Assembly: GCA_017428325.1 (NCBI GenBank)
Contig: JAFRRA010000002.1
Span: forward strand, 434,001 to 498,000
Direction: 5' to 3'
DNA from: Bacteroidales bacterium
GTDB taxonomy: Bacteria; Bacteroidota; Bacteroidia; Bacteroidales; UBA932
Length of the DNA stretch: 64,000 bases
Below are positions 52,871 through 61,856 of the stretch, piece by piece. The notes under the pieces are model-generated. The model ran no database searches, was not told the origin of the DNA, and worked only from the letters and a program-made list of their open reading frames with translations. Within the stretch, counting starts at the first letter, position 1, and every line of letters starts with the position of its first letter. The position numbers and the translations under genes were made by a program.

Positions 52871-54145
52871 ATGAAAAAGCAGGAAAAGATTGCAGTTGTG
52901 GGGCTGGGATATGTGGGGTTGCCACTGGCGCTGGCTTTTGCGCAGAATTTTGATGTTGTAGGTTTTGACATCAGTAAGGGAAAGGTGGAGAAGCTCCGTA
53001 AGGGAGTGGATCCTAGTAGGGAGATTGGAGCGGCTGAGTTCAAGGGGAAGAGGATAGCGTTTACTTATGACGTAGAGGGTATTAGGGATGCGTCTTTTTA
53101 TGTGGTTGCGGTTCCGACACCTGTCACGGAGGCTAATGAGCCGGATCTGAGACCGTTGATTGGGGCTGCTGAGACAGTTGGAAAAGTGCTTGGACGCGGT
53201 GATTGTGTTGTGTTTGAGAGTACGGTTTATCCTGGATGTACGGAAGAGGAGTGCGTTCCTGTGTTGGAGAGGCTTTCTGGGCTGAAAATGGGGAAGGATT
53301 TCAAGGTCGGATATTCGCCTGAGAGGATTAATCCGGGGGATAAGGTTCATACTCTAAAAAATACAGTTAAGATTGTTTCCGGTTGCGACAAGCCTGCCCT
53401 TGATAGAGTTGCACGAGTTTATGGCTCTGTGGTTGAGGCTGGCGTTCATAAGGCTCCGAGTATTAAGGTAGCTGAGGCGGCTAAGATTATCGAGAATACC
53501 CAGAGGGACGTTAACATTGCTTTAATGAACGAGTTGAGTATCCTGTTTGGAAGGATGGGAATCAACACGTACGATGTTCTTGAGGCTGCCGGTACCAAGT
53601 GGAATTTCCTGAAGTTTTATCCAGGGCTTGTTGGTGGTCATTGCATTGGCGTGGATCCGTATTATCTTGTCCACAAGGCTCATCAGCTTAAATACCACAC
53701 CAAAGTTATCAATGCCGGCCGTTTTGTTAACGATTCTATGGGCGGGTATATCGGCAAGAAGGTAGTCAAGGAGCTGATAAAGGGGGGCCGGGCCATAAAG
53801 GGTGCCAAAGTGCTGGTTCTGGGTATTACGTTCAAGGAGGATGTGGCGGACATACGCAATTCCAAGGTTGTGAACATTGTAGAGGAACTTGAGAGTTATG
53901 GAGTTAAGGCAAGCGTTTATGATCCCCATGCAGATCCAGAGGAGGTAAAGAAGGCATATGGAATAAATATGATGAAGTCTATGGGCAAGGGCTATGATGC
54001 AGTTGTTGTGGCTGTTGCACATAAACAGATGCGTAAGATGACTGAGAAGGATTTCTTGGCGTTGACATATCCTGGCGCTTTGCTCGTGGATATCAAGGGA
54101 CTTTATCGCGGACGAATAAAGGAGATGAATTACTGGAGCCTGTAA
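52871..54145 (+). CDS. Nucleotide-sugar 6-dehydrogenase (WecC/TviB/WbpO family)
   Basis: A 424-residue UDP-sugar dehydrogenase with NAD loop VGLGYVGLPLA, VAVPTPVTEAN, FESTVYPG and catalytic Cys258 in GGHCIGVDP. The family oxidises UDP-HexNAc to UDP-HexNAc uronic acids, so the polymer probably contains an acidic sugar. It resembles the TviB/WbpO branch (UDP-GlcNAcA/GalNAcA). The WlbA-like oxidoreductase at 58.7 kb could act on such a product. It is the last gene of the locus before a strong terminator; G-rich codon use differs by eye from the AT-richer genes upstream. Confidence 0.9.
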   Translation: MKKQEKIAVVGLGYVGLPLALAFAQNFDVVGFDISKGKVEKLRKGVDPSREIGAAEFKGKRIAFTYDVEGIRDASFYVVAVPTPVTEANEPDLRPLIGAAETVGKVLGRGDCVVFESTVYPGCTEEECVPVLERLSGLKMGKDFKVGYSPERINPGDKVHTLKNTVKIVSGCDKPALDRVARVYGSVVEAGVHKAPSIKVAEAAKIIENTQRDVNIALMNELSILFGRMGINTYDVLEAAGTKWNFLKFYPGLVGGHCIGVDPYYLVHKAHQLKYHTKVINAGRFVNDSMGGYIGKKVVKELIKGGRAIKGAKVLVLGITFKEDVADIRNSKVVNIVEELESYGVKASVYDPHADPEEVKKAYGINMMKSMGKGYDAVVVAVAHKQMRKMTEKDFLALTYPGALLVDIKGLYRGRIKEMNYWSL

Positions 54146-54146
54146 T

Positions 54147-54164
54147 CTTTGGGGAATCCCAAAG
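54147..54164 (+). other. Small hairpin just past the dehydrogenase stop
   Basis: CTTTGGG (54147-54153) pairs with CCCAAAG (54158-54164) around a GAAT loop. No T-run follows. It may protect the 3' end of the long transcript. Confidence 0.4.
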
Positions 54165-54180
54165 AAACGCAAATAATTAC

Positions 54181-54214
54181 AAAAATGGGAACTGGCAGAA
54201 CGGTTCCCATTTTT
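54181..54214 (+). terminator. Strong intrinsic terminator ending the polysaccharide locus
   Basis: AAAAATGGGAAC (54181-54192) is a perfect 12-bp inverted repeat with GTTCCCATTTTT (54203-54214), with a 10-base loop and T-run. The A/T symmetry would allow it to work in both directions. Confidence 0.88.
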
Positions 54215-54242
54215 GTTTTAACGCTGGATAGTGTTAAATTTG
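54212..54242 (+). promoter_or_regulatory. Possible promoter of the phytase-like lipoprotein gene
   Basis: TTTG (54212-54215), a 19-base spacer, then TAAATTTG (54235-54242) fits the Bacteroidetes pattern. It overlaps the terminator tail and lies only eight bases before the start codon, so the mRNA would be nearly leaderless. Confidence 0.35.
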
Positions 54243-54249
54243 TTTACTC

Positions 54250-55518
54250 ATGAAACGATTGTTTACATATTTTGCCATAATAGTCTCGTGTGCCAGTTGC
54301 GGGATAACACGTCCTGTTACTGTATCGGTATCTCAAGATGATTCATGTGTAGCAACTGAAGTTCCGCAGGATACCATTTCATCTGCTAAGGTTGTATCAC
54401 AGATTACTGATACTGAAAGGGACAGCTTATTCAAAAACAGCACTTTGCAACAAGGCTCAATGAGCAAAGACAGTTTGGCTGTCGCCGTACAGGAAGTGTC
54501 TGAACCTATTAGGTATGACTTCTCTCCTGTATATCAGACTGATGTGTATGTACCCACTCCTCAGGAGATGCCGGCTGGAGAGTATTCCGGAATAACCTAC
54601 CTGGGAAGTCATAACTATGCCGTTGTACACGACAAACTTAACGGTGGGGGAATAGTTTTCATGCAGATTTATATTGACGATAGTGGCAAGATTAATTCCG
54701 TGGAGACAACCATTCCGGCATTTACCACGAGTTCCAAAGTTTTAGGCCGTGACAATGAGGGTATTGCTTTTGTGCCCGATGCAAAGAATACGCCTCATGT
54801 GACATCAGGGAGATTGTTCGTGAGTTCAGAGAGTACACAAAGCATCGTTGAATACACTCTTGATGGAAAGGAAACAGGTCGTTCTCTCAAGGTCCCGGCT
54901 GCCTTTGCCAAGGACAAGATTAATTCTAACAATGGCTTTGAGGCGTTGACTTACAATGATGTAACTAAAACGTTCTGGACCACGACAGAGACTCCGCTTA
55001 AGGCTGATGGGAAAGACAGCCGGTTGCTGAGGCTCCAGAGTTTTGACCCCAACCTGAAGGCCGGGAAACAGTACCTCTACAAGATGGATGCTCCGGTCAA
55101 ATCTGCTGATGAGGGCTCAGCCGCAAAGGCCTACGTACATGGAGTTCCAGCCCTGGCTGCTTTGGACGACGGTTCTATTATAGTGCTTGAAAGAGAGGTG
55201 TATGTGCCAAACGGAGGATTATTTGCCAAAGCCCTGGGATCATTCACCCGAACTAAGCTGTACGTTGTTAATCCATCGGGTTCTTCTTCAAATACATCTT
55301 TCAAGAAATCATCCTCTGAGATTCTTGAAAAGAGACTTCTGCTCTCATTTAACACATCTGCTCTAAACTTGGCAAATTATGAAGGAATGTGTGTCGGACC
55401 TGTCATTTACGGTGAGAATCCCCAGGATGATTGGCACACATTGGTCCTTATCGCCGATTCACAGGGCGGTTCCAATGGTCTGACCGCGGAATACATCAAG
55501 GTCATCGTCTTCAAATAG
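54250..55518 (+). CDS. Phytase-like esterase-domain lipoprotein
   Basis: A 422-residue exported protein with a signal peptide (MKRLFTYFAIIVSC) and Cys residues at 14 and 17 that could carry lipid. After a Ser/Asp-rich linker comes a domain resembling the esterase-like phytase family, with GEYSGITYLG, DNEGIAFVP, NNGFEALTY and NYEGMCVGP as repeated blade-like motifs. The family is poorly characterised; a periplasmic phosphoesterase role is only a guess. Confidence 0.72.
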   Translation: MKRLFTYFAIIVSCASCGITRPVTVSVSQDDSCVATEVPQDTISSAKVVSQITDTERDSLFKNSTLQQGSMSKDSLAVAVQEVSEPIRYDFSPVYQTDVYVPTPQEMPAGEYSGITYLGSHNYAVVHDKLNGGGIVFMQIYIDDSGKINSVETTIPAFTTSSKVLGRDNEGIAFVPDAKNTPHVTSGRLFVSSESTQSIVEYTLDGKETGRSLKVPAAFAKDKINSNNGFEALTYNDVTKTFWTTTETPLKADGKDSRLLRLQSFDPNLKAGKQYLYKMDAPVKSADEGSAAKAYVHGVPALAALDDGSIIVLEREVYVPNGGLFAKALGSFTRTKLYVVNPSGSSSNTSFKKSSSEILEKRLLLSFNTSALNLANYEGMCVGPVIYGENPQDDWHTLVLIADSQGGSNGLTAEYIKVIVFK

Positions 55519-55584
55519 AACCTCTTGTTTTGTATACGTATAGTTCAGATGGAAGTATCTTGAGTTACTTATAAATAATTCCCA

Positions 55585-58500
55585 ATGGGCCAGATTCTTA
55601 CTGATAAATTACATAGGATTGCGTATGCTACGGACGCTTCCGTCTATCGGGAGATGCCGTTAGGTGTGGCTTATCCCGAGACCGTTGAGGATATCCAGGC
55701 CCTAGTGGCTGAGGCTAGTCGGAGGGGAACTCATCTGATTCCGCGTGCCGGCGGAACATCCATTGCCGGTCAGGTAGTGGGTAGTGGCATCGTCTGCGAT
55801 ATATCTAAGCACTGGAACAAGATACTGGAAATCAATCCGTCTCAGCGATGGGCAAGGGTTCATCCAGGCGTTGTCCGCGATGAATTGAACCTTGCTCTGA
55901 AGCCTCACGGACTGTTCTTTAGTCCGGAAACCTCCACCAGTAACCGCTGCTGCATAGGCGGGATGCTGGGCAACAATTCCTGTGGCACTCATTCTCTGGT
56001 TTATGGCAGCACCCGCCATCACATCCTTGAGGCTGTTGGTGTTCTCAGCGATGGAAGCGTGGAGCATTTCCGTGATTACACAGTCGCAGAACTTGAAGAA
56101 CGCTTCGGCCCTCGTTTCTGGGAGAAGGATCCAGAATCTTTGATAGAGAATATTTACGCACAGATTATCCGCTGGGGACTGGATGAAGAGACGGTCCGGC
56201 TTGTGATGGACAGTTTCCCTGATACCAGTCTCAGAAGACGGAGCTGCGGGTATGCAATTGACGAGACGATTGCTTCTCTTTGTGACTGCATCAAAGGTGA
56301 TAATAAAGAAGGGATAGCTGCTTCTGGTGTTGGTGATGTGGTTCTGCCGCTGAAGGAACGTAAGGTGAATCTTTGTCCGCTCCTGTGCGGAAGCGAGGGA
56401 ACACTGGCCTTCATTACGGAGATAAAAGTTTCCTTGGATCCTCTTCCGCCGGCCGAGAGAATGGTGGTTTGTGCTCATTGCAATAGTCTGGAAGACAGTC
56501 TGTATGCAAATCTTGCAGCGTTGCGTCACGGTCCGGTTGCTGTGGAACTGATGGATGGCCAGATCCTGGATCTCAGCGAGGGAAACCTGGAGCAGCAGCG
56601 TAACCGGTTCTTCATTGAGGGAAAGCCCGCCGCACTTATCATCGCCGAGTTTGAAGGTCCGGAAATGGAGGCAAAGGCTTCTGCTTTTGAGGCGGAGGTT
56701 CTTGGCAAGGCTGCTTCGGGCTATGATAATATTGATGGGAGTGATATTGCTGATGTTAATAATAGAGCATCGTTGGCATATTGCTGTACAAGGGTTTACG
56801 GCAAGGATATCAGCAGGGTTTGGGACTTGAGGAAGGCTGGACTGGGAGTCCTGAGCGGCATGAAGGGCGATGCCAAGCCGGTGGGGGTGATTGAGGACAC
56901 GGCGGTTGCGCCTGAAAGGATGCCGGCATACATAGCGGACTTCAAGGAGATGCTCCAGAGGCTTGGGCTTTCTTGTGTCTATTATGGACATATAAGTACG
57001 GGAGAATTGCACCTGCGTCCGATTCTGAACCTGAAAGATCCGGCTGACAGAAAGAAGTTTAGGGAGGTTGCCCGTGAGACTGCGCTACTTGTCCGTAAAC
57101 ACCGTGGAAGCCTATCTGGAGAGCACGGAGATGGCCGTTTGCGTGGAGAGTTCATCCCGCTAATGTACGGAGATGCCGTCTACCAGATGATGCGCCAGGT
57201 GAAGGCCGTGTGGGATTCCTCAGGAGTTTTCAACATCGGCAAGATTACAGACACTCCTCCAATGGACGAGTATCTCCGCTATCTTTTGAATTCCGGGACT
57301 GGACGGGAGAGCGGGTATATACTTCCGGAAAAGACATATTTCAGGTGGAACGCCGGGTTTACTCACGGAGAGAGCAATCCTTACGCATTCCTCTGCAGCA
57401 TAGAGCAGTGCAACGGTGCGGGGGCTTGCCGCAAGTCCAACGCGATGGGTGGGACTATGTGCCCAGCATTCAAGGTTTCCGGGGATGAACTTTGCGTTAC
57501 CCGTGCCCGTGCTAATGTTATCCGTGAACTGCTCACATATGGTTTTTCGGGGGTTGGGAATTCTGGAGATGGGGGTAAAAAGAAAGGAGGCTCTTTCAGT
57601 GAAATTGTGAAGGGGCCGGAGATTGAGGAAGTTCTGTTCTCGTGCCTTGCTTGCAAGGGATGCCGGAGCGAGTGTCCGTCCAATGTGGATATGACAAGGC
57701 TGCGTGCGGAATTGCTCCAGCACAAGTGGGATGCTCAGGGAACTCCGCTCGGAGTCTGGATGGTAGCCCGTATGGCTGCGTTCGAGAGGCTTGGGCACCT
57801 TGTCCGGCCGCTTTATAACTTCTTTGCCGGATGGAAGGTGTCCGAACGCCTGATAAAGAGGCTGGTGCACTTTGCGGCTGAAAGGCATATCCCTAAGCTC
57901 AGCCACCATTCAATGAGGTATCTTGTTGGCCTGGAAAACAAGAAGATGCATAGTGTTAAATCTCAACATAAAGGAAAGGTCTACCTGTTTGCGGACGAGT
58001 TTACTGACAGGCAGGAGGCAGAACTGGGACTTACTTTTGCACGCCTGCTGCTGAAGTTGGGGTATGATGTGGAGATTCCGTACCACGTGGAAAGCGGCCG
58101 TGCTGCAATCTCCAAGGGCTGTCTGAGGCTTGCAAAGAAGTTTGCTAAGAGGAATGTGGAGTTGCTCGGCGATATTGTTTCTGCTGAAACGCCTCTTGTT
58201 GGCATTGAACCTAGCTGTATCCTGAGTTTCAGGGATGAGTATCCGGATCTGGTGCCTGAGGAGTTGTCAGAGAAAGCCAAGAGTCTGGGACGTAATGCGT
58301 TGCTATATGACGAGTTCCTTGTTCGGGAGATGGAGAGGGGGAATATTAAGGCTGATATGTTCAGCGATGAAGCTGCCGAGATATACCTGCATGGGCATTG
58401 CCACCAGAAAGCCCTTGTTGGAATTGAGAAGACGGAGAAGGCTCTTCGTGGACTTCTCTGCGGTGCAACAGTCCATACGATTCCGAGCGGATGCTGCGGT

Positions 58501-58728
58501 ATGGCGGGAAGCTTCGGGTACGAGAAGACGCACTACAGGACCTCTATGGAAATCGGGGAGATGATCCTCTTCCCGGCTGTCCGTAAGGCCATATCATCTG
58601 ATGAAAAGCCAGTTCTGGTTGCGGCTCCGGGAACGAGTTGCCGTCAGCAGATTCTGGATGGAACAGGTGTCAAAGCCTTCCATCCGATAGAAATTCTCTG
58701 GAATTATAGTATCTTTGATAGAGTTTGA
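55585..58728 (+). CDS. FAD-linked oxidase / Fe-S protein fusion (D-lactate or glycolate dehydrogenase type)
   Basis: A 1047-residue fusion. An N-terminal FAD-binding oxidase region has RAGGTSIAGQVVGSG (about 53-67) and GSEGTLAFITEI; SGEHGDGR marks the FAD-oxidase C-terminal part. Two Fe-S segments follow, CNGAGACRKS (Cys609, Cys615) with MCP (Cys626), and CLACKGCRSECP (Cys687, 690, 693, 697). A CCG-type domain (HGHCHQKA, SGCCGMAGSFG) closes it. Such proteins oxidise 2-hydroxy acids and feed electrons to the respiratory chain. A Gly/Lys-rich insert near residues 655-670 separates the clusters. The hydroxy acid is unknown. Confidence 0.88.
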   Translation: MGQILTDKLHRIAYATDASVYREMPLGVAYPETVEDIQALVAEASRRGTHLIPRAGGTSIAGQVVGSGIVCDISKHWNKILEINPSQRWARVHPGVVRDELNLALKPHGLFFSPETSTSNRCCIGGMLGNNSCGTHSLVYGSTRHHILEAVGVLSDGSVEHFRDYTVAELEERFGPRFWEKDPESLIENIYAQIIRWGLDEETVRLVMDSFPDTSLRRRSCGYAIDETIASLCDCIKGDNKEGIAASGVGDVVLPLKERKVNLCPLLCGSEGTLAFITEIKVSLDPLPPAERMVVCAHCNSLEDSLYANLAALRHGPVAVELMDGQILDLSEGNLEQQRNRFFIEGKPAALIIAEFEGPEMEAKASAFEAEVLGKAASGYDNIDGSDIADVNNRASLAYCCTRVYGKDISRVWDLRKAGLGVLSGMKGDAKPVGVIEDTAVAPERMPAYIADFKEMLQRLGLSCVYYGHISTGELHLRPILNLKDPADRKKFREVARETALLVRKHRGSLSGEHGDGRLRGEFIPLMYGDAVYQMMRQVKAVWDSSGVFNIGKITDTPPMDEYLRYLLNSGTGRESGYILPEKTYFRWNAGFTHGESNPYAFLCSIEQCNGAGACRKSNAMGGTMCPAFKVSGDELCVTRARANVIRELLTYGFSGVGNSGDGGKKKGGSFSEIVKGPEIEEVLFSCLACKGCRSECPSNVDMTRLRAELLQHKWDAQGTPLGVWMVARMAAFERLGHLVRPLYNFFAGWKVSERLIKRLVHFAAERHIPKLSHHSMRYLVGLENKKMHSVKSQHKGKVYLFADEFTDRQEAELGLTFARLLLKLGYDVEIPYHVESGRAAISKGCLRLAKKFAKRNVELLGDIVSAETPLVGIEPSCILSFRDEYPDLVPEELSEKAKSLGRNALLYDEFLVREMERGNIKADMFSDEAAEIYLHGHCHQKALVGIEKTEKALRGLLCGATVHTIPSGCCGMAGSFGYEKTHYRTSMEIGEMILFPAVRKAISSDEKPVLVAAPGTSCRQQILDGTGVKAFHPIEILWNYSIFDRV

Positions 58729-58745
58729 GAAACAACTTATAGAGT

Positions 58746-59726
58746 ATGTTGAATTTTGCGCTGATAGGGGCGGCTGGATATATTGCTCCGAGGCATATCA
58801 AGGCAATTGCCGATACCGGAAACAAACTGATTGTGGCTTACGACAAGTTTGACAGTGTGGGAAGGCTGGACAGCAGTTTCCCGGATTGCTCCTTTTATAC
58901 TGAAAACGAGCAGTTTGACCGCTTCTGCTCCAAAAGGATGCGTACAGATGACCCGCTTCACTGGCTAAGTATATGTACGCCTAATTATACTCACGATGCC
59001 TTCATTCGCTACGGCCTCCGTCTTGGCGTGGATGTGATTTGCGAGAAACCTCTGGTGCTGAATCCTTATAACATAGACAATCTCGTTGAGCTGGAGAAGG
59101 AGACCGGACACAAGGCGTACACGATTCTGCAGCTGAGGTTACACGACAGCATCGTTGCGCTGAAGAAGAAGGTGGATGAGGGACCTAAGGATAAGATCTA
59201 TGACGTTGACCTTACTTACATTACCTCTCGCGGAAAATGGTATTACACTTCCTGGAAGGGAGATGTGCACAAGAGCGGCGGAGTGGCTACCAATATCGGT
59301 GTTCATTTCTACGATATGCTCCAGTGGGTGTTTGGGCCGGTGAAGAAGAATATTGTTCACGTGATGAGCTTTGACCGCGTGGCCGGATATCTGGAGCTGG
59401 AGAAGGCCAGGGTACGCTATTTCCTGAGTATCAATGCGGAATGCCTGCCTGAAAATGCCGTTCAGGGAGAAAAGCGTACATATCGCACACTGAATATAGA
59501 CGGAGAGGAGTTTGAGTTCAGCGCCGGGTTTACGGAGCTGCATACCAAGAGCTATCAGAAGATTCTTGCCGGAGAGGGATTCCGCATAAGCGAGGCCCGT
59601 CCGTGCATCGAGACAGTTAGCCAAATCCGCAATGCCAAGCCGGTAGGGCTGGTCGGGGACTATCATCCTCTTGCACGCCTTCCGCTTGCCAAGCACCCGT
59701 TCGGCTGGGACGACATGAAGTTTTGA
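58746..59726 (+). CDS. WlbA-like sugar-nucleotide 3-dehydrogenase (Gfo/Idh/MocA family)
   Basis: A 326-residue NAD-dependent oxidoreductase with N-terminal IGAAGYIAPRHI and catalytic Lys101 in CEKPLVLNP. It resembles WlbA/WbpB, which oxidise C3 of UDP-GlcNAcA on the way to UDP-diacetamido-mannuronate. A UDP-sugar dehydrogenase that could supply the substrate is 4.6 kb upstream, but no WlbC-type aminotransferase or WlbB-type acetyltransferase is adjacent. It follows the FAD/Fe-S gene by 17 bases, so it is probably in that operon. Confidence 0.85.
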   Translation: MLNFALIGAAGYIAPRHIKAIADTGNKLIVAYDKFDSVGRLDSSFPDCSFYTENEQFDRFCSKRMRTDDPLHWLSICTPNYTHDAFIRYGLRLGVDVICEKPLVLNPYNIDNLVELEKETGHKAYTILQLRLHDSIVALKKKVDEGPKDKIYDVDLTYITSRGKWYYTSWKGDVHKSGGVATNIGVHFYDMLQWVFGPVKKNIVHVMSFDRVAGYLELEKARVRYFLSINAECLPENAVQGEKRTYRTLNIDGEEFEFSAGFTELHTKSYQKILAGEGFRISEARPCIETVSQIRNAKPVGLVGDYHPLARLPLAKHPFGWDDMKF

Positions 59727-59743
59727 GAATTAAATACATAGAT

Positions 59744-60226
59744 ATGAAAAAGATCCTTTTGATTGCATCGCTGATGATGTTTTGTCTTGCGGCTAAGGCC
59801 CAGAATAACAGAGATTCAGTAATTATTAACATTGAGGAATACACGATTAACAACGTCTTTTCCAAATGCTTTTCCAACTGCGACAAGAACCATGACGGCA
59901 AGCTTACCGTGGCCGAGGCTGCGGCTGCTGATACCCTTATTCTCGGTTACGGCGGCAGGAAGAACATCATCTCTGACCTATCCATCCTCAAGTTCTTCCC
60001 GAACCTTAAGTTCCTTGAGGCTGGCAACTACACAGGTGAAGTTCTGGATATCAGAAACATGAAGCATCTTGAAGAATTAAATCTCAGGCTTGCCGTGTTC
60101 ATTAAGAAAGTTATTATCCCGACTGGATGTTTTCCTAAGATTATTTATCCTGCAGGAGAAGGAGAGATTGTCATCGACAGGGTCAGGATAATAGATCCGA
60201 ATAATGCAATGTCCTGGTTTGACTGA
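59744..60226 (+). CDS. Small secreted protein with one EF-hand-like loop
   Basis: A 160-residue protein with a clear signal peptide (MKKILLIASLMMFCLAAKA). A calcium-binding-like loop DKNHDGKLTVAE follows, then a short leucine-rich segment (LSILKFFPNLKFLEAGN, MKHLEELNLRL). I do not recognise a named family; it resembles small Bacteroidales surface proteins with LRR-like repeats. ATG 59744 is preferred over a TTG overlapping the upstream gene. Confidence 0.65.
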   Translation: MKKILLIASLMMFCLAAKAQNNRDSVIINIEEYTINNVFSKCFSNCDKNHDGKLTVAEAAAADTLILGYGGRKNIISDLSILKFFPNLKFLEAGNYTGEVLDIRNMKHLEELNLRLAVFIKKVIIPTGCFPKIIYPAGEGEIVIDRVRIIDPNNAMSWFD

Positions 60227-60247
60227 TAACCTTTTGTACAGATTTCC

Positions 60248-60976
60248 ATGAGTGATAACGGCATACATTTCAGGCGCGACCGTTTTGAGCAGCGCAAAAA
60301 GAGGAGTGCAAGGAGTTCGATAATACTTGTAGTGCTTCTTCTGGCGCTTATCGGGGCGTGGATTTACCTTTCAAAGACCGCAAAGAGCGGCAATACTGCA
60401 AACACTGAAACAAGCATTAATACAGATATGAAGAAAGTCACCGATTTCTTCCTGACGGGCAAGAATGGCCAGCAGGTTAGCCTTTCCGAGTGGAAGGGCA
60501 AGGTCCTTTTGATAGTTAACACCGCCACAGGCTGTGGCTTCACGCCTCAGTACGATGAGCTTGAGGCTATGTACAAAAAGCTTAAGGACAAGGGATTCGA
60601 GATTCTCGATATCCCTTGTAACCAATTCGGTAACCAGACTCCGGGAACGGACGATGAGATTACCGAGTTCTGCCAGCTGAAGTTCGGCACGGACTTCCCG
60701 CAGTTCAAGAAGAGCGATGTGAACGGGGAGAACGAGCTCCCGCTTTACACCTGGCTCAAGAGCCAGAAAGGCTTTGAGGGCTTTGACGCGGACAACAAGC
60801 TCACTCCGATTCTGGAGAAAATGTTCGATGAGAAGAATCCAGGCTGGAGAGAAACCAGCGATATCAAATGGAATTTCACCAAATTCCTAGTTAACCGCGA
60901 TGGGGAAGTTGTTGCCCGCTTCGAGCCGACACATCCGCTTTCCAAGGTTGAAGCCGCTGTTGAAGAGCTTCTCTAA
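60248..60976 (+). CDS. Membrane-anchored glutathione peroxidase-family protein
   Basis: A 242-residue protein with a basic N-terminus, one transmembrane helix (about residues 24-42) and a thioredoxin-fold peroxidase domain. The peroxidatic Cys96 is in NTATGCGFTPQY; the signatures CNQFGNQTPG and WNFTKFLV provide the Gln, Trp and Asn of the active site. Bacterial members usually reduce peroxides with thioredoxin. The orientation suggests a periplasm-facing domain. The helix is an uncommon addition to this family. Confidence 0.88.
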   Translation: MSDNGIHFRRDRFEQRKKRSARSSIILVVLLLALIGAWIYLSKTAKSGNTANTETSINTDMKKVTDFFLTGKNGQQVSLSEWKGKVLLIVNTATGCGFTPQYDELEAMYKKLKDKGFEILDIPCNQFGNQTPGTDDEITEFCQLKFGTDFPQFKKSDVNGENELPLYTWLKSQKGFEGFDADNKLTPILEKMFDEKNPGWRETSDIKWNFTKFLVNRDGEVVARFEPTHPLSKVEAAVEELL

Positions 60977-60987
60977 GATCATGCTTG

Positions 60988-61641
60988 ATGGATTCTATTG
61001 AAAGACATCCGCTGGAACCATTTGTGCCGGATGGAGCCAAGTTGCTGATATTAGGCAGCTTTCCTCCGCCGAGGAACAAGTGGAGCATGGTTTTCTTCTA
61101 TCCGAACTTCATCAACGATTTCTGGAGAATCTGCGGTCTTGTTTTCTTCAACGATAAGGATCATTTCATCGCTGAGGAGAAGGGAAAGATACTTAAACGT
61201 TTTGATAAAGATAAGATTGTTGCTTTCTGCAGGGAGAAAGGGATAGCCTTGTATGATACAGCCTCTGCCATCAGGCGTCTGAAAGGCAACGCATCCGATA
61301 ACTTCCTGGACGTGGCTACTCCAACAGACATCTCTGCCATCCTTTCCCGTATGCCGGATTGCCGTGCAATTGCCGTCACCGGCCAGAAAGCCCTGGAAAC
61401 CTTCCTGGATGCCAACCATCCAATCGACGGGCATACTTCAGAACCGCTTAAGGCCTCTGATATCAAGATAGGGGAAGCGCTCCCTATACTTATCTGTTGC
61501 AAACAGGCTGGGAAAGCCCAGAAGTATCGCAGAGTATTGTTCTTCCGATTGCCGTCCACCTCCCGTGCCTATCCGCTGCCGCTTGAGAATAAATCGGAAT
61601 TCTATAGCAAAATGTTTCACCAATGTTTAAGTAATTGGTGA
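60988..61641 (+). CDS. Uracil-DNA glycosylase-superfamily protein
   Basis: A 217-residue member of the uracil-DNA glycosylase superfamily, with LLILGSFPPPRNKW at the N-terminus, VFFYPNFINDFWRI, and the C-terminal LPSTSRAYPLPLE typical of a family annotated in Bacteroidota. It probably excises damaged or mismatched bases. ATG 60988 follows a TTG alternative. Last gene of the rightward group; a terminator lies 30 bases downstream. Confidence 0.75.
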   Translation: MDSIERHPLEPFVPDGAKLLILGSFPPPRNKWSMVFFYPNFINDFWRICGLVFFNDKDHFIAEEKGKILKRFDKDKIVAFCREKGIALYDTASAIRRLKGNASDNFLDVATPTDISAILSRMPDCRAIAVTGQKALETFLDANHPIDGHTSEPLKASDIKIGEALPILICCKQAGKAQKYRRVLFFRLPSTSRAYPLPLENKSEFYSKMFHQCLSNW

Positions 61642-61671
61642 AAGGCTTAAAATGCGGTTGCTGTAAAATAC

Positions 61672-61702
61672 AAAGACACAAGCTTGTATAGCCTGTGTCT
61701 TT
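61672..61702 (+). terminator. Bidirectional intrinsic terminator
   Basis: AAAGACACA (61672-61680) pairs with TGTGTCTTT (61694-61702), followed by TTGTTTTT on the right and preceded by A-rich sequence on the left. It can end both the rightward glycosylase gene and the leftward tRNA gene. Confidence 0.75.
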
Positions 61703-61713
61703 TGTTTTTCAGG

Positions 61714-61787
61714 TGATTCGGTTGGGATTCGAACCCAAGACCCACAGCTTAGAAGGCTGTTGCTCTATCCAGCTGAGCTACCGAACC
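61714..61787 (-). tRNA. tRNA-Arg (anticodon UCU)
   Basis: Read on the minus strand it folds as a normal cloverleaf: acceptor GGTTCGG with CCGAATC (one G-U pair), D-arm AGCTCAGCTGGATAGAGC, anticodon stem ACAGC/GCTGT with loop CTTCTAA (anticodon UCU, reads AGA), and T-loop TTCGAAT. CCA is not encoded. No integrated element is seen at its 3' end. Confidence 0.95.
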
Positions 61788-61822
61788 ATTCCATCCTTAA
61801 CCCGCATTGGCGGTTGGGGATG

Positions 61823-61830
61823 CAAATGTA
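61823..61830 (-). promoter_or_regulatory. Possible -7 box for tRNA-Arg
   Basis: The minus strand reads TACATTTG 36 bases upstream of the tRNA 5' end. The TTTG partner box is not clear. Confidence 0.4.
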
Positions 61831-61856
61831 ACAATTTTTCTGAATTATCACATAAT

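Noticed and set aside
55702-57012. Long 436-codon open frame antisense to the FAD/Fe-S dehydrogenase gene
   Set aside because: The opposite strand encodes a protein with complete FAD and Fe-S motifs; the antisense product has no recognisable domain and arises from the codon bias of the real gene.
61714-61787. tRNA gene as the attachment site of an integrated element
   Set aside because: No integrase gene, no repeated tRNA 3' end and no mobile-element genes lie on either side.
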